A DNA stretch of 64,000 nt from Variovorax sp. PBL-H6 (GTDB lineage Bacteria > Pseudomonadota > Gammaproteobacteria > Burkholderiales > Burkholderiaceae_C): positions 930,001 through 994,000 of the forward strand of contig NZ_LR594659.1 of NCBI RefSeq assembly GCF_901827155.1, read 5' to 3'. Below the pieces are notes generated by a model. That model made no database searches. It worked only from the letters and a program-made list of their open reading frames with translations, and was not told the origin of the DNA. This document shows positions 27,151 to 36,886 of this stretch, piece by piece. The position numbers were made by a program, and so were the translations under genes. How positions within the stretch are numbered: the first letter of the stretch is position 1; every line of letters starts with the position of its first letter.

Positions 27151-27213
27151 GCTAAGTACTTAGCCTGCAACGGGAATTCGGTGTTTTCGAGCCTTCGAAA
27201 ACACTGCTAAGTT
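27151..27213. other. Palindrome and hairpin block between hslU and mraZ
   Basis: GCTAAGTACTTAGC (27151-27164) is a perfect 14-base palindrome. A perfect ten-base stem GTGTTTTCGA/TCGAAAACAC with a four-base loop follows (27181-27204). A half-copy GCTAAGTT lies at 27206-27213. No T-run follows the hairpin. The block looks like a protein-binding or regulatory region at the end of hslU. Confidence 0.5.
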
Positions 27214-27249
27214 GTTGATTCCATTACAAAAAATAGCCGCGACCCCTCG

Positions 27250-27277
27250 TTGCAGGGTAGGTGTTTCCTGCTACAGT
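27250..27277 (+). promoter_or_regulatory. Candidate promoter of the dcw cluster
   Basis: TTGCAG (27250-27255), 16-base spacer, TACAGT (27272-27277). The -10 overlaps the first MraZ repeat, as expected for an autorepressed promoter. The leader to mraZ would be about 80 bases. Confidence 0.45.
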
Positions 27278-27314
27278 GGAAAAAAGTGCAGTTAAGTGGG
27301 AAAAAGTGTCCGTT
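27275..27314 (+). promoter_or_regulatory. MraZ operator: four 10-base-spaced AGTG repeats
   Basis: AGTG begins at 27275, 27285, 27295 and 27305, exactly ten bases apart, with a CGTG at 27315. The first and third copies read AGTGGAAAAA and AGTGGGAAAA. MraZ is known to bind direct TGGGN-type repeats with five-base spacers in front of its own gene. The spacing and location match that system and suggest autoregulation of the division/wall cluster. Confidence 0.75.
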
Positions 27315-27364
27315 CGTGCCTCGCCGAGGTGCACGGTGCCTTTCCAAGACAGGGGTTCGCGGTC

Positions 27365-27793
27365 GTGTTTCAAGGGGCTTCATCGCTCAATCTCGATGCC
27401 AAGGGGCGGCTTTCCGTGCCGACCCGGCATCGTGACGTCCTGAGCGCGACGGCAGGAAGCCAGCTCACGATCACCAAGCACCCCCACGGCTGCCTCATGG
27501 TGTTCCCGCGTCCTGAGTGGGAGAAATTCCGCGATCGCATCGCGGAGCTCCCGATGTCGGCACAGTGGTGGAAGCGGGTTTTCCTCGGCAATGCGATGGA
27601 CGTGGACATGGACGGCACGGGCCGCGTGTTGATCTCCCCCGAGCTGCGCGCGGCGGCCGGCATCACGCGCGACGCGCTGCTGCTCGGCATGGGCAACCAC
27701 TTCGAGCTCTGGGACAAGGCCACCTACGACGCGAAGGAGGCCGAGGCCACCCAGGGAGAGATGCCCGATGTGTTCCAGGATTTCTCTTTTTGA
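27365..27793 (+). CDS. mraZ: Transcriptional regulator MraZ
   Basis: A 142-residue AbrB-like protein of two MraZ domains. The first contains [18 protein letters not shown] and the second [20 protein letters not shown], the two DGxGRxxIP-type DNA-binding strands. It forms a ring that binds the repeated operator upstream and represses dcw transcription. GTG at 27365 gives the family N-terminus ([11 protein letters not shown]); upstream frame residues have no family similarity. The stop (TTTTGA) overlaps an in-frame TTG of rsmH. Confidence 0.93.
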   Translation: MFQGASSLNLDAKGRLSVPTRHRDVLSATAGSQLTITKHPHGCLMVFPRPEWEKFRDRIAELPMSAQWWKRVFLGNAMDVDMDGTGRVLISPELRAAAGITRDALLLGMGNHFELWDKATYDAKEAEATQGEMPDVFQDFSF

Positions 27794-27801
27794 GGCCGGC
27801 A

Positions 27802-28725
27802 GTGCAAGCGCCATGGAGCCATACGACCGTGTTGTTGAAGGAGGCAGTGGAGGCACTCCTTCCCGGCACCGCGCCCGGCTCTGGCACCTACGTGGATGCC
27901 ACCTTTGGGCGAGGCGGCCATTCCCGGGCAATCCTCGAAAGACTGTCAGAGGCCGGTCACTTGATCGCGTTCGACAAGGACGCGGAAGCGGTGGCCGAGG
28001 CAGCGCGCATCGAGGATGCGCGTTTTTCCATCAGGCACCAGAGCTTCGACCACCTGGGGGAGCTGCCGCCGCGCAGCGTCGCTGGCGTGCTGATGGACCT
28101 CGGCGTGAGCTCCCCCCAGATCGACAACCCCGTTCGGGGTTTTTCTTTTCGTTTCGACGGCCCGCTCGACATGCGCATGGACACCACGCGCGGGCAGAGC
28201 GTGGCCGAATGGCTGGCAACGGCCGAAGTGCAGCAGATGGCGGAGGTAATTCGTGACTATGGCGAAGAACGGTTTGCTGTTCAGATTGCAAAGGCGATTG
28301 CAGCTCGCCGACAAGAACGGGGCCCAATTTCAACCACCGCCGAGCTGGCCGAGCTCGTGGCTGGCACGGTCAAAACCCGCGAGCCGGGCCAGAACCCTGC
28401 AACGCGCACATTTCAGGCTCTTCGGATTTTCATCAATGCCGAGCTTGAAGAGCTGCAACAGGCGTTAGAGGCGAGTCTTTCCGTGCTGCACCCCCAGGGC
28501 CGGCTTGCGGTGATCAGCTTCCACTCGCTGGAAGACCGCATCGTGAAGCAGTTCATCGCCAGGCATTCGCGCGAGGTCTACGATCGCCGCGCGCCCTTTG
28601 CCGCGCCGCGCGCGATGAAGATGCGCGCACTTGGCCGCATCAGGCCCACGCAGGCCGAGGTGGACGCGAATCCCCGGGCCCGCAGTGCCATCCTGCGGGT
28701 GGCCGAACGCACCGGGGAGCCGTGA
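27802..28725 (+). CDS. rsmH: 16S rRNA (cytosine-1402-N4) methyltransferase
   Basis: A 307-residue SAM-dependent enzyme (MraW). [32 protein letters not shown] (SAM loop), [20 protein letters not shown] and [16 protein letters not shown] are diagnostic. It methylates N4 of C1402 in the ribosomal P site. GTG at 27802 preceded by GAGG (27792-27795) gives the expected N-terminus [15 protein letters not shown] at 27790, in frame and overlapping the mraZ stop, is a possible coupled start. A 91-base gap occupied by a dispersed repeat and a mini-ORF follows. Confidence 0.95.
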   Translation: MQAPWSHTTVLLKEAVEALLPGTAPGSGTYVDATFGRGGHSRAILERLSEAGHLIAFDKDAEAVAEAARIEDARFSIRHQSFDHLGELPPRSVAGVLMDLGVSSPQIDNPVRGFSFRFDGPLDMRMDTTRGQSVAEWLATAEVQQMAEVIRDYGEERFAVQIAKAIAARRQERGPISTTAELAELVAGTVKTREPGQNPATRTFQALRIFINAELEELQQALEASLSVLHPQGRLAVISFHSLEDRIVKQFIARHSREVYDRRAPFAAPRAMKMRALGRIRPTQAEVDANPRARSAILRVAERTGEP

Positions 28726-28728
28726 AAA

Positions 28729-28815
28729 ATGTTTGGCCCCCACGCTCATCACTTCGTGTATTGCGGCCCCCCGAGGGGGCGCTCATCGCCCTTCGGGCGG
28801 CCGGGCGGGCGCTGA
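28729..28815 (+). other. Bridging mini-ORF between rsmH and ftsL (repeat-derived)
   Basis: ATG at 28729 lies three bases after the rsmH stop. The 28-codon frame ends at TGA 28813-28815, one base before the ftsL ATG. The peptide begins MFGPHAHHFVYCG and is Gly/Arg/Pro-rich. Nearly all of it is encoded by the dispersed repeat. It would carry ribosomes across the gap; translation is not proven. Confidence 0.35.
28737..28812 (+). repeat. Dispersed palindromic repeat, copy 1
   Basis: This shares the core CCCCCACGCTC, then CACTTCGTGT, then CCCGAGGGGGC, and a CTTCGGGCGGCC-type end with copies at 38175-38345 (inverted, two) and 45328-45400. The centre is a C5/G5 palindrome. It fills the gap between rsmH and ftsL. 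It has diverged more from the other copies than they have from each other. Confidence 0.75.
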
Positions 28816-28816
28816 T

Positions 28817-29179
28817 ATGGTGCGCTTGAACCTCCTCCTGCTCACCGCGGTCATCGCCTCTGCGATCTACCTGGTGCATACGCAATACCAGTCGCGCCAG
28901 CTGTTCACCGAGCTGCACCGGGTGCAAAACGAAGCGCGCCGGCTGGAGCTCGAACGCGACCGGCTGGAGGTGGAGAAGCGTGCCCAGGCCACGCCGTTGC
29001 GGGTCGAACGGCTGGCCAAGGAACAGCTGAAGATGCGCACCACCACGCCGGCCATCACGCAGTACGTGCGCGCCGACGGCACGGTGATTCCGGCGGTCGC
29101 GGCGCCCGCGACCCCGACTGCGGCGCCATCAGTGCGCCCCGGAGCCGCCGCCGCGCCAGCCCGCAGGAGCGCGCAATGA
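28817..29179 (+). CDS. ftsL: Cell division protein FtsL
   Basis: A 120-residue bitopic membrane protein of the divisome. It has an N-terminal transmembrane helix (LNLLLLTAVIASAIYLV) and a periplasmic coiled coil (residues about 25-65, heptad Leu/Val with Glu/Arg). A Pro/Ala-rich tail ends it. It partners FtsB and FtsQ to activate FtsWI. Its position between rsmH and ftsI is the standard dcw order. The stop overlaps ftsI by four bases (ATGA). Confidence 0.9.
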   Translation: MVRLNLLLLTAVIASAIYLVHTQYQSRQLFTELHRVQNEARRLELERDRLEVEKRAQATPLRVERLAKEQLKMRTTTPAITQYVRADGTVIPAVAAPATPTAAPSVRPGAAAAPARRSAQ

Positions 29180-30930
29180 GCCGTCGCAGCCGCAGCGTCC
29201 AATACACCACCAGCCCGCTGCTGGCGAGCAAGACGCCAGTCTGGCGCAGCAAGTTCATCGTCGCCACCATCGCCTTCGGCTTCCTGGTGCTCGCCGGCCG
29301 TGCGGCCTATGTGCAGGTGGTCGGCAACGCGTTCTTTCAGCGCCAGGGCGAGGTGCGCTTCGCCCGCACGCTGGAGCTGCCAGCCAATCGCGGCCGCATC
29401 CTGGATCGCAACGGGCTGCTTCTCGCCTCCAGCGTGGTGGCGCCCAGCATCTGGGCCATTCCCGAGGACATCGAGCGCGAAGACCCGGACGTCAAGGCCA
29501 AGCTGCGCCAGGTCGCGAAGCTGCTCGGCATGGCGCAGAAGGACTTCGACAAGAAGCTGGAGGACGAGGACAAGACCTTCGTCTGGATCCAGCGCCAGGT
29601 CGACGAGCCGATCGCCAAGCAGATCGCTGCCCTCAACATCAAGGGCCTGTACCAGCGCAAGGAATACAAGCGCCAGTACCCGGAGGGCGAAGCCGCCGCG
29701 CACGTGGTGGGCTTCACCAACGTGGAGGACAACGGCCAGGAAGGCATCGAGCTGGCCTTCAACAAGGAACTGGCCGGACGCCCAGGCTCCAGGCGCGTGA
29801 TCAAGGACCGGCTCGGCCGCGTGGTCGAAGGCATCGGCGAGCAGGTCCCTCCGCTCGACGGCAAGGACATCCAGCTCTCGGTCGACAGCAAGGTGCAGTT
29901 TTTCGCCTATCAGAAGCTGCGCGACGCGGTCACGGCCAACAAGGCCAAGGCGGGCAGCGTGGTGGTGCTGGACGCCATCACCGGCGAAGTGCTGGCAATG
30001 GCCAACTACCCGAGCTACGTGCCCGACAAGCGGCAGAGCCTCACCGGCGAGCAGTTGCGCAACCGCGCGCTCACCGACACCTTCGAGCCAGGCTCGACCA
30101 TGAAGCCCATCACGATCGCGATGGCGCTGGAGGCAGGGCGCATCAAGCCGCAGACGCCGGTCGATACCTCCCCGGGCCGCTACAGCATTGGCGGCTTCAC
30201 CATCAGCGACACCCACAATTACGGCCTGCTGACGGTCGAGGGCGTGATCCAGAAGTCCAGCAACGTGGGCGCGCTCAAGATCGCGCAGAAGATGACCCCG
30301 CACGAGATGTGGGACACCTACACCGCGCTCGGCTACGGGCAGAAGCCGCAGCTCCGGTTCCCCGGCGCCGTGACCGGTCGCCTGCGCCCTTGGAAGAGCT
30401 GGAAGCCGGTCGAGCAGGCCACCATGGCCTATGGCTACGGCCTCTCGGCCTCGCTCTTCCAGATGGCGCATTCGTACACCGCCTTCGCGCACGACGGCGC
30501 CATCATTCCCGCGAGCATTCTCAAGAGCCCCGATCCGGCGGTAGGCGTGCAGGTGTTTTCGGCGCAGAACGCGCTGGCCGTGCGCAAGATGCTGCAGATG
30601 GCGGCCGGCCCGGGCGGCACCGGCCAGCGCGCGCAGACCATCGGCTACTCGGTGGGAGGCAAGTCGGGCACTGCGCACAAGCAGGTCGGCAAGGGCTACG
30701 CGAGCAACAAGTACCGTGCCTGGTTCACCGGCATGGCGCCCATCGAGAAGCCGCGCATCATCGTGGCGGTGATGATCGACGAGCCGAGCGCCGGCCAGTA
30801 CTTCGGCGGCCTGGTGGCGGCACCCGTGTTCAGCGAGGTCGTGCAGCAGACGCTGCGCATGATGAACGTACCGCCGGATCTCGCAGTCAAACCGCTGGTC
30901 GTGACCAACGGCGTGGAGGAGAGCTTCTGA
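29176..30930 (+). CDS. ftsI: Peptidoglycan transpeptidase FtsI (PBP3)
   Basis: A 584-residue class B penicillin-binding protein of the septal wall machinery. It has a short cytoplasmic tail, one transmembrane helix (about residues 25-45), a pedestal domain (RGRILDRNGLLLA) and a transpeptidase domain. The catalytic motifs are STMK (Ser307), SSN in IQKSSNVGA and KSGT in GGKSGTAHK. It crosslinks septal peptidoglycan with FtsW. Overlaps of four bases with ftsL and one base with murE (TGATG) indicate coupled translation. Confidence 0.97.
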   Translation: MSRRSRSVQYTTSPLLASKTPVWRSKFIVATIAFGFLVLAGRAAYVQVVGNAFFQRQGEVRFARTLELPANRGRILDRNGLLLASSVVAPSIWAIPEDIEREDPDVKAKLRQVAKLLGMAQKDFDKKLEDEDKTFVWIQRQVDEPIAKQIAALNIKGLYQRKEYKRQYPEGEAAAHVVGFTNVEDNGQEGIELAFNKELAGRPGSRRVIKDRLGRVVEGIGEQVPPLDGKDIQLSVDSKVQFFAYQKLRDAVTANKAKAGSVVVLDAITGEVLAMANYPSYVPDKRQSLTGEQLRNRALTDTFEPGSTMKPITIAMALEAGRIKPQTPVDTSPGRYSIGGFTISDTHNYGLLTVEGVIQKSSNVGALKIAQKMTPHEMWDTYTALGYGQKPQLRFPGAVTGRLRPWKSWKPVEQATMAYGYGLSASLFQMAHSYTAFAHDGAIIPASILKSPDPAVGVQVFSAQNALAVRKMLQMAAGPGGTGQRAQTIGYSVGGKSGTAHKQVGKGYASNKYRAWFTGMAPIEKPRIIVAVMIDEPSAGQYFGGLVAAPVFSEVVQQTLRMMNVPPDLAVKPLVVTNGVEESF

Positions 30931-32432
30931 TGCTGGCGCTCCACAGTCCTCTCGATGCCGCGGGCTGGTTGAAGTCCCGCGTGGGCGGCGCGCTGCATGG
31001 CGACAGCCGCCCGCTGCGCGCGGGCGACGGCTTCGTCGCCTGGCCGGGCGCTGCCACCGACGGTCGCCGCCACGTCGCGGCCGCGCTTGGCCAGGGCGCG
31101 GTGGCCTGCCTGGTGGAGGCAGACGGCGTCGAGTCCTTCGGCTTCGACGAGGGCGACGAGCGCATTGCGCGCTATGCCGGCCTGAAGGCGGCCACCGGGC
31201 CGATCGCTGCCGCCTTCCACGGCGACCCGTCATCGCGCCTGGACCTGCTGGCCGTCACCGGCACCAACGGCAAGACCTCGACCGCGTGGTGGCTGGCGCA
31301 GGCGCTTGCCGCGCACGACGCCACGCGGCCCTGCGCCGTGATGGGCACGCTCGGCATCGGCGTGCCCCCGGATCTCACCTACACCGGCCTCACCACGCCC
31401 GACCCGGTGATGCTGCAGCGCGAGCTGCTCGCCTTTGCGGATCGCGGTTTCGGTGCCTGCGCCGTCGAGGCCTCCTCGATCGGCATCGCCGAACGCCGGC
31501 TCGACGGCACGCGCATCGCGGTGGCAGTGTTCACCAATTTCACCCAGGACCACCTGGACTACCACGGCAGCATGGACGCGTACTGGCAAGCGAAGGCCGA
31601 GCTGTTCCGCTGGCCGGGCCTGCGCGCCGCGGTGGTCAACATCGACGACGTTCACGGCGCCAGCCTCGTGGCCAGCCTCGTCGAACGCGGCGAGGGTGCG
31701 CCCGAGGTCTGGACGGTGTCGGCCGCCGGCGCGCCGGCCCGGCTCGCGGCGAAGAACATCGGCCACGACGCCCAGGGCCTGCAGTTCACTGTGGTGGAGC
31801 AGGGCGAGGCGCCGCTGCGCCTGGAGACGCAGTTGATCGGCCAGTACAACGTGGCCAACCTGCTGGGCGTGCTCGGCACCCTGCGCGCGCTCGGCCTCAC
31901 GCTCGCCCAGGCCGTGGCCGCCTGCGCGCGGCTGGACAGCGTGCCCGGCCGCATGGAGCGTGTGAGCGTTCCGGGTCGGCCGCTGGCGGTGGTGGACTAC
32001 GCCCACACGCCCGACGCGCTCGACAAGGCGCTGGCCGGCCTGCGGCCGCTGGCGCGCCAGCGCGGTGGGCAGCTCTGGTGCATGTTCGGCTGCGGCGGCG
32101 ACCGCGACACCGTCAAGCGGCCGATGATGGGGGCCGTGGCCGAGAAGCAGGCCGACCGGGTCGTGCTGACCAGCGACAACCCGCGCAGCGAGAAGCCCGG
32201 CGCGATCATCAGCCAGATCCTGCTGGGGCTGTCGCGCCCCGAAGCGGCCCAGGTCGAGCCCGACCGCGCCGAGGCGATCCGCCAGACCTTGGCACAGGCC
32301 GCGCCCGACGACGTGGTGCTGCTCGCCGGCCGCGGCCACGAAGCCTGGCAGGAAATCGCCGGTGAGCGCATCGCGTTCTCCGACCGGGCGCACGCCATCG
32401 ATGCGTTGACGCATGCAAGGAGCGCAAGATGA
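30930..32432 (+). CDS. murE: UDP-MurNAc-L-Ala-D-Glu:meso-diaminopimelate ligase
   Basis: A 500-residue cytoplasmic Mur ligase. The P-loop is [10 protein letters not shown] (about residue 110), the middle domain has NFTQDHLDYHG, and the C-terminal domain has DNPRSEKP (about residue 416). DNPR marks specificity for meso-diaminopimelate over lysine. It adds the third amino acid of the stem peptide. Start is fixed by the TGATG overlap with ftsI; it overlaps murF by four bases. Confidence 0.97.
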   Translation: MLALHSPLDAAGWLKSRVGGALHGDSRPLRAGDGFVAWPGAATDGRRHVAAALGQGAVACLVEADGVESFGFDEGDERIARYAGLKAATGPIAAAFHGDPSSRLDLLAVTGTNGKTSTAWWLAQALAAHDATRPCAVMGTLGIGVPPDLTYTGLTTPDPVMLQRELLAFADRGFGACAVEASSIGIAERRLDGTRIAVAVFTNFTQDHLDYHGSMDAYWQAKAELFRWPGLRAAVVNIDDVHGASLVASLVERGEGAPEVWTVSAAGAPARLAAKNIGHDAQGLQFTVVEQGEAPLRLETQLIGQYNVANLLGVLGTLRALGLTLAQAVAACARLDSVPGRMERVSVPGRPLAVVDYAHTPDALDKALAGLRPLARQRGGQLWCMFGCGGDRDTVKRPMMGAVAEKQADRVVLTSDNPRSEKPGAIISQILLGLSRPEAAQVEPDRAEAIRQTLAQAAPDDVVLLAGRGHEAWQEIAGERIAFSDRAHAIDALTHARSAR

Positions 32433-33877
32433 GCGCGCCGCAGGAAGACGCACCGATGATGACGCTCGCCAAGGCGCTCGCCTGGGTGCCCGGCGCACGC
32501 CTGGTCGGCGACCCGGAAGTGGCCGTCTCGCGCGTGCACACCGACACCCGTACTCTCGCGGCAGGCGACCTGTTCGTCGCGCTGAAGGGTGAGCGCTTCG
32601 ACGCCAACGATTTCCTGGCCGATGCGCGTGCGCGCGGCGCGGTCGCGGCCATCGCCCATCGCGGGCTTGAGGCGGCCGGGCTGGCCGGGCTGGAAGTGCC
32701 CGACACCCTCGCCGCACTCGGCGCCCTGGCCGCGGGCTGGCGAGCCCAGTTCGATCTGCCGCTGGTCGCGGTCACCGGCAGCAACGGCAAGACAACCGTC
32801 ACGCAGATGATCGCCTCGATCCTGCGGGCTGCCGGTGTGGACCGGGCGCTGGCCACCATCGGCAACCTCAACAACGAGATCGGCCTGCCGCTGACGCTGC
32901 TGCGCCTGCGCGAGCGGCACCAGCTGGCCGTGGTCGAGCTGGGCATGAACCATCCGGGCGAAATCGCCCGGCTGTCGGCAATCGCGTGTCCCACCATCGC
33001 GCTGGTCAATAACGCGCAGCGCGAGCACCAGGAGTTCATGGCCACGGTCGAGGCCGTCGCGCGCGAGAACGGCGCGGTGTTCGCCGCGCTGCCGGACAAC
33101 GGCACCGCCGTCTTCCCCTACGGCGACACCTTCACGTCGCTGTGGAACGAGATGGCGCACGAGGGCGCGCCGCGGCGCTGCCTGAGCTTCGGCGAGCAAG
33201 CCAACGCGGACATCGCGCTCGGCCATGCCGAGTGGAAGCATGGCGCCTGGCAGTTCGAGGCCCGCACGCCGCTCGGCGAAATCTCCACCACCCTGCGCAT
33301 CGCCGGGCGTCACAACGTGGTGAACGCACTGGCGGCCATCGCCTGCGCGCTGGCCTGCGGGGTATCGCTCGAAAAGATCGCCGAAGGGCTCGCCGCCTTC
33401 GAGCCGGTCAAGGGGCGCTCGCGGGCGAGCGAGGTACTGCTGGCGGACGGCCGGGCGATCACGGTGGTCGACGACAGCTACAACGCCAACCCCGATTCCG
33501 TGCGCGCCGCCGTCGACGTGCTCGGCGGCCTGCCGGGCCCGCGCCTGCTGGTGCTGGGCGACATGGGCGAGGTCGGCGATCGTGGTCCGCAGTTCCATGC
33601 CGAGGTCGGCGCCTGGGCGGCCGAGCGCGGCATCGAATCGCTGTTCGCAATGGGCGACGCATCGATCCATGCGACCGCGGCCTACACGCGCAGCGGTGGC
33701 AGCGAGGCGCGCCACTTCGACGACATCGACAGGCTCAACGCCGCCGTGCTGGCGCAACTGCCGCGCGTCGCCAGCGTGCTGGTCAAGGGCTCGCGCTTCA
33801 TGCGGATGGAGCGCGTCGTCCAGGCCCTCGCCTGCGCTTCAGCACAACAAGACAACAACAAGGAGGGCCGGCCGTGA
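32429..33877 (+). CDS. murF: UDP-MurNAc-tripeptide:D-alanyl-D-alanine ligase
   Basis: A 482-residue Mur ligase adding the D-Ala-D-Ala dipeptide. Motifs are [19 protein letters not shown] (P-loop), [33 protein letters not shown] and [10 protein letters not shown]. The 3' end carries a strong Shine-Dalgarno AGGAGGG (33861-33867). It is placed not for mraY directly but six bases before a GTG (33874) that overlaps the murF stop. The start overlaps murE (ATGA). Confidence 0.96.
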   Translation: MSAPQEDAPMMTLAKALAWVPGARLVGDPEVAVSRVHTDTRTLAAGDLFVALKGERFDANDFLADARARGAVAAIAHRGLEAAGLAGLEVPDTLAALGALAAGWRAQFDLPLVAVTGSNGKTTVTQMIASILRAAGVDRALATIGNLNNEIGLPLTLLRLRERHQLAVVELGMNHPGEIARLSAIACPTIALVNNAQREHQEFMATVEAVARENGAVFAALPDNGTAVFPYGDTFTSLWNEMAHEGAPRRCLSFGEQANADIALGHAEWKHGAWQFEARTPLGEISTTLRIAGRHNVVNALAAIACALACGVSLEKIAEGLAAFEPVKGRSRASEVLLADGRAITVVDDSYNANPDSVRAAVDVLGGLPGPRLLVLGDMGEVGDRGPQFHAEVGAWAAERGIESLFAMGDASIHATAAYTRSGGSEARHFDDIDRLNAAVLAQLPRVASVLVKGSRFMRMERVVQALACASAQQDNNKEGRP

Positions 33878-33909
33878 TTCATGCGCCGCGCACGTTCGCA
33901 TCATGCTGA
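33874..33909 (+). other. Bridging mini-ORF between murF and mraY
   Basis: GTG at 33874 overlaps the murF stop (GTGA) and is preceded at six bases by AGGAGGG. The 11-codon frame ([11 protein letters not shown]) ends at TGA 33907-33909, which overlaps the second in-frame ATG of mraY (TGATG). This looks like a translational relay across the gap. Confidence 0.4.
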
Positions 33910-35081
33910 TGAGTCTCGCCCAATGGTTGCAGACGGTCTCGCCGGATCTCGGTTTCCTGCGCGTCTTCCAATACCTCACCTTTCGCGCGCTGATGGCGGC
34001 GCTGAGCGCGCTGCTGCTCGGCCTGGGCGCGGGGCCGTACGTGATCCGCCGCCTGACCGCGCTCAAGATCGGCCAGCCGGTGCGCGGCTATGCCATGGAA
34101 ACTCACCTGAGCAAGAGCGGCACGCCGACCATGGGCGGCGTGCTGGTGCTGTTCTCGATCGCCTTCGCGACCTTGCTGTGGTTCGACCTCTCCAACCGCT
34201 TCGTCTGGATCGTGCTGTGGGTCACGCTGGGCTTCGGTGCCATCGGCTGGGTCGACGACTGGCGCAAGGTGGTGCGCAAGGACCCCGAGGGCATGCGCTC
34301 GCGCGAGAAGTACTTCTGGCAGTCGGCAGTCGGCCTGACCGCCGCCTTCTACCTGCTCTTCAGCATCTCGGAGAGCTCCAACTGGCGCGTGCTCGAGCTG
34401 TTCTACGCCTGGGTAGGCTCGGGTTTCGACCTCGACTTCCCGCCCAAGATCAACCTGCTGGTGCCCTTCTTCAAGGAAGTGAGCTACCCGCTCGGCGGCA
34501 TCGGCTTCGTGATCCTGACCTACCTGGTGATCGTGGGTGCCAGCAACGCCGTCAACCTGACCGACGGCCTCGACGGCCTGGCCATCATGCCGGTGGTGAT
34601 GGTCGGCTCCGCCCTGGGCGTCTTCGCCTACGTGACCGGCAGCGCGGTCTATTCGCGCTACCTGCTGTTCCCGCACATCCCGGGTTCGGGCGAACTGCTG
34701 GTGTTCTGCTCCGCGATGGCCGGTGCGGGCCTCGCCTTCCTCTGGTTCAACACCCATCCGGCGCAGGTCTTCATGGGTGACGTGGGCGCGCTCGCGCTGG
34801 GCGGCGCGCTGGGCACCATCGCGATCATCGTGCGCCAGGAGATCGTCTTCTTCGTCATGGGCGGCATCTTCGTGGTCGAGGCGATCTCGGTGATGGCGCA
34901 GGTGGCCTACTTCAAGTACACCAAGAAGCGCTTCGGCGAAGGCCGCCGCGTGCTCAAGATGGCGCCGCTGCATCACCACTTCGAGAAGAGCGGCTGGCGC
35001 GAGACGCAGGTTGTCGTGCGCTTCTGGATCATCACCATGCTGCTGTGCCTGGTGGGCCTGTCGACCTTGAAGCTGAGGTGA
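33903..35081 (+). CDS. mraY: Phospho-MurNAc-pentapeptide transferase MraY
   Basis: A 392-residue inner-membrane enzyme making lipid I from UDP-MurNAc-pentapeptide and undecaprenyl phosphate. About ten helices. Signatures are [32 protein letters not shown] (Asp-Asp), [13 protein letters not shown] and [15 protein letters not shown]. The N-terminus [10 protein letters not shown] from 33903 aligns well with the family; ATG at 33909 is a coupled alternative. No Shine-Dalgarno of its own is seen, so reinitiation after the bridging mini-ORF is plausible. Confidence 0.96.
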   Translation: MLMSLAQWLQTVSPDLGFLRVFQYLTFRALMAALSALLLGLGAGPYVIRRLTALKIGQPVRGYAMETHLSKSGTPTMGGVLVLFSIAFATLLWFDLSNRFVWIVLWVTLGFGAIGWVDDWRKVVRKDPEGMRSREKYFWQSAVGLTAAFYLLFSISESSNWRVLELFYAWVGSGFDLDFPPKINLLVPFFKEVSYPLGGIGFVILTYLVIVGASNAVNLTDGLDGLAIMPVVMVGSALGVFAYVTGSAVYSRYLLFPHIPGSGELLVFCSAMAGAGLAFLWFNTHPAQVFMGDVGALALGGALGTIAIIVRQEIVFFVMGGIFVVEAISVMAQVAYFKYTKKRFGEGRRVLKMAPLHHHFEKSGWRETQVVVRFWIITMLLCLVGLSTLKLR

Positions 35082-35086
35082 GCTCG

Positions 35087-36886
35087 ATGCGCCATCTTCA
35101 AGACCAACACGTGCTGATCCTGGGCCTGGGCGCCTCAGGCCTGGCGATGGCGCGCTGGTGCGCGCGCCACGGAGCGAAGGTCACCGTGGCCGACACCCGC
35201 GAGGCGCCGCCGCAGCTCGAAGCGCTGCGTGCCGGGCTGCCCGACGCGGTCTTCGTCGGCGGGCCCTTGTCGGCCGCGCTGATCGAGGGCACCGCGGTGC
35301 GCGCGGTCTACCGTTCGCCGGGCTTGTCGCCGGCCTCGATCGCGGTGGTCGTCGAGGCGGCCAAGGCGGTGGGCTTGCCTGTGGGGAGCGAACTGGACCT
35401 GTTCGCGCGCGCGTTGGCGGACCTGCGGGTGCCAGAGCGCACAGAAGAGCCAGCGCCGCCGGCCCGGCCGGAAACGAATGCGGCCCTGGAGGCGTTGCAG
35501 CCCGACGGTGCGCCGGAATCATCGGTGATGCCGCAGGCGGAGGAAACCGCTGCGGCCAACGATCCGCAGCTTGCCGCCGAAGCCGAAGCCGAAGCCGAAG
35601 CCGAAGCCAGCCCCGAGCCCGAGCCCGTCGAAGACGACGACGATGCCGAGGCACCGACGCCGGTGCCCGTGCCCGTTCCGCCGGCCCGCAAGGGCTACGG
35701 GCCCGCGGTACTGGCCGTGACAGGCACCAACGGCAAGACCACCGTCACGGCGCTCACCGGCCAGCTGGTCGCGCGCGCCGGCAAGACGGTGGCGGTGGCC
35801 GGGAACATCGGCCCCACGCTGCTCGACACCCTCGCAGCACACATCGATGCCGGCACGCTGCCCGAGGTGTGGGTGCTGGAGCTCTCGAGCTTCCAGCTCG
35901 ACGGCGTGCAGGACTTCGAGCCCACCGCGGCGACCGTGCTCAACGTCACGCAGGACCACCTCGACTGGCACGGCGACATGGCAGCCTATGCCGCCGCCAA
36001 GACGCGCATCTTCGGCAGCAAGAGCATCGTGGTGCTGAACCGCGAAGACGACCTTGTCATGGCGATGAAGCCGCCGCAGGTCAAGCTGGCCAGGGGCCAG
36101 TCGCCCCGCCCGGTCGTGACCTTCGGCGCCGGCATGCCCTTGCGCCCAGGCGACTACGGCATCGAGCGCGTCCACGGCATGGCCTGGCTGGTGCGCGCCC
36201 TGGAGGCCGACGAGACGCAGAAGCGCAAGCGCGGCGCGGCGGTCGAAGAGGAAGAGATCCATATCCAGCGCCTGATCCCGGCCGATGCACTGCGCATCCG
36301 CGGGCGGCACAACGCGCTCAATGCGCTGGCCGCACTCGCGCTCGCCACTGCGGCCGGTTGCCAGCTCGGACCCATGCTCTACGGCCTGCGCGAATACCGC
36401 GGTGAGCCGCACCGGGTGGAGCCGGTCACCATCGTGGACGAGGTCGAGTTCTTCGACGACAGCAAGGGCACGAATGTCGGTGCGACGGTCGCGGCCCTGG
36501 GCGGCCTCGGCGAGGAGCGCCGCGTTGTCGTGATCCTCGGAGGCGACGGCAAGGGCCAGGACTTCGCGCCGCTGGCCGAGCCGGTGCGTCAGTACGCACG
36601 CGCGGTGGTGCTGATCGGCCGCGACGCGCCGCTGATCGAGGCGGCGCTCGCCTCCACCGGCGTGCCGCTGCTCCACGCCGCGTCGATGGAAGAGGCGGTG
36701 AAGGCCGCCGCCGGCCGCGCGCATCCCGGCAATGCAGTGCTGCTGTCGCCGGCTTGCGCCAGCTTCGACATGTTCAAGGACTACGCGCACCGCGCTGCGG
36801 TGTTCTGCGAGGCCGTGCAGGACTGGGCCGAGTCGCCGCGCGAGGCGGGCCTCGATGCGGACTTGCCGAACGGGGCGGTTCTATGA
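35087..36886 (+). CDS. murD: UDP-MurNAc-L-alanine:D-glutamate ligase with a large acidic insertion
   Basis: 599 residues against about 440-450 for typical MurD. The N-terminal domain ([17 protein letters not shown]) is normal up to about residue 117. A low-complexity Glu/Ala/Pro-rich stretch (residues 118-199, including (Ala-Glu)n and [12 protein letters not shown]) then separates it from the ATPase domain, whose P-loop GTNGKTT begins near residue 213. A second charged loop ([15 protein letters not shown]) lies near residue 385. [20 protein letters not shown] and [11 protein letters not shown] are intact, so the enzyme should be active. GTG at 35078, overlapping the mraY stop, is an in-frame alternative start. 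The stop overlaps ftsW (ATGA). Confidence 0.94.
   Translation: MRHLQDQHVLILGLGASGLAMARWCARHGAKVTVADTREAPPQLEALRAGLPDAVFVGGPLSAALIEGTAVRAVYRSPGLSPASIAVVVEAAKAVGLPVGSELDLFARALADLRVPERTEEPAPPARPETNAALEALQPDGAPESSVMPQAEETAAANDPQLAAEAEAEAEAEASPEPEPVEDDDDAEAPTPVPVPVPPARKGYGPAVLAVTGTNGKTTVTALTGQLVARAGKTVAVAGNIGPTLLDTLAAHIDAGTLPEVWVLELSSFQLDGVQDFEPTAATVLNVTQDHLDWHGDMAAYAAAKTRIFGSKSIVVLNREDDLVMAMKPPQVKLARGQSPRPVVTFGAGMPLRPGDYGIERVHGMAWLVRALEADETQKRKRGAAVEEEEIHIQRLIPADALRIRGRHNALNALAALALATAAGCQLGPMLYGLREYRGEPHRVEPVTIVDEVEFFDDSKGTNVGATVAALGGLGEERRVVVILGGDGKGQDFAPLAEPVRQYARAVVLIGRDAPLIEAALASTGVPLLHAASMEEAVKAAAGRAHPGNAVLLSPACASFDMFKDYAHRAAVFCEAVQDWAESPREAGLDADLPNGAVL
35576..35608 (+). repeat. Hexanucleotide repeat (GCCGAA)5 inside murD
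   Basis: Five exact GCCGAA units plus a final GCC encode an Ala-Glu run in the acidic insertion. Length change by one unit keeps the frame, so the linker length could vary between strains without loss of MurD. Confidence 0.9.

Noticed and set aside
27181..27204. Intrinsic terminator for hslVU
   Set aside because: The stem is perfect but the following bases (TGCTAAGTTG) are not a T-run, and no G+C-rich core is present.
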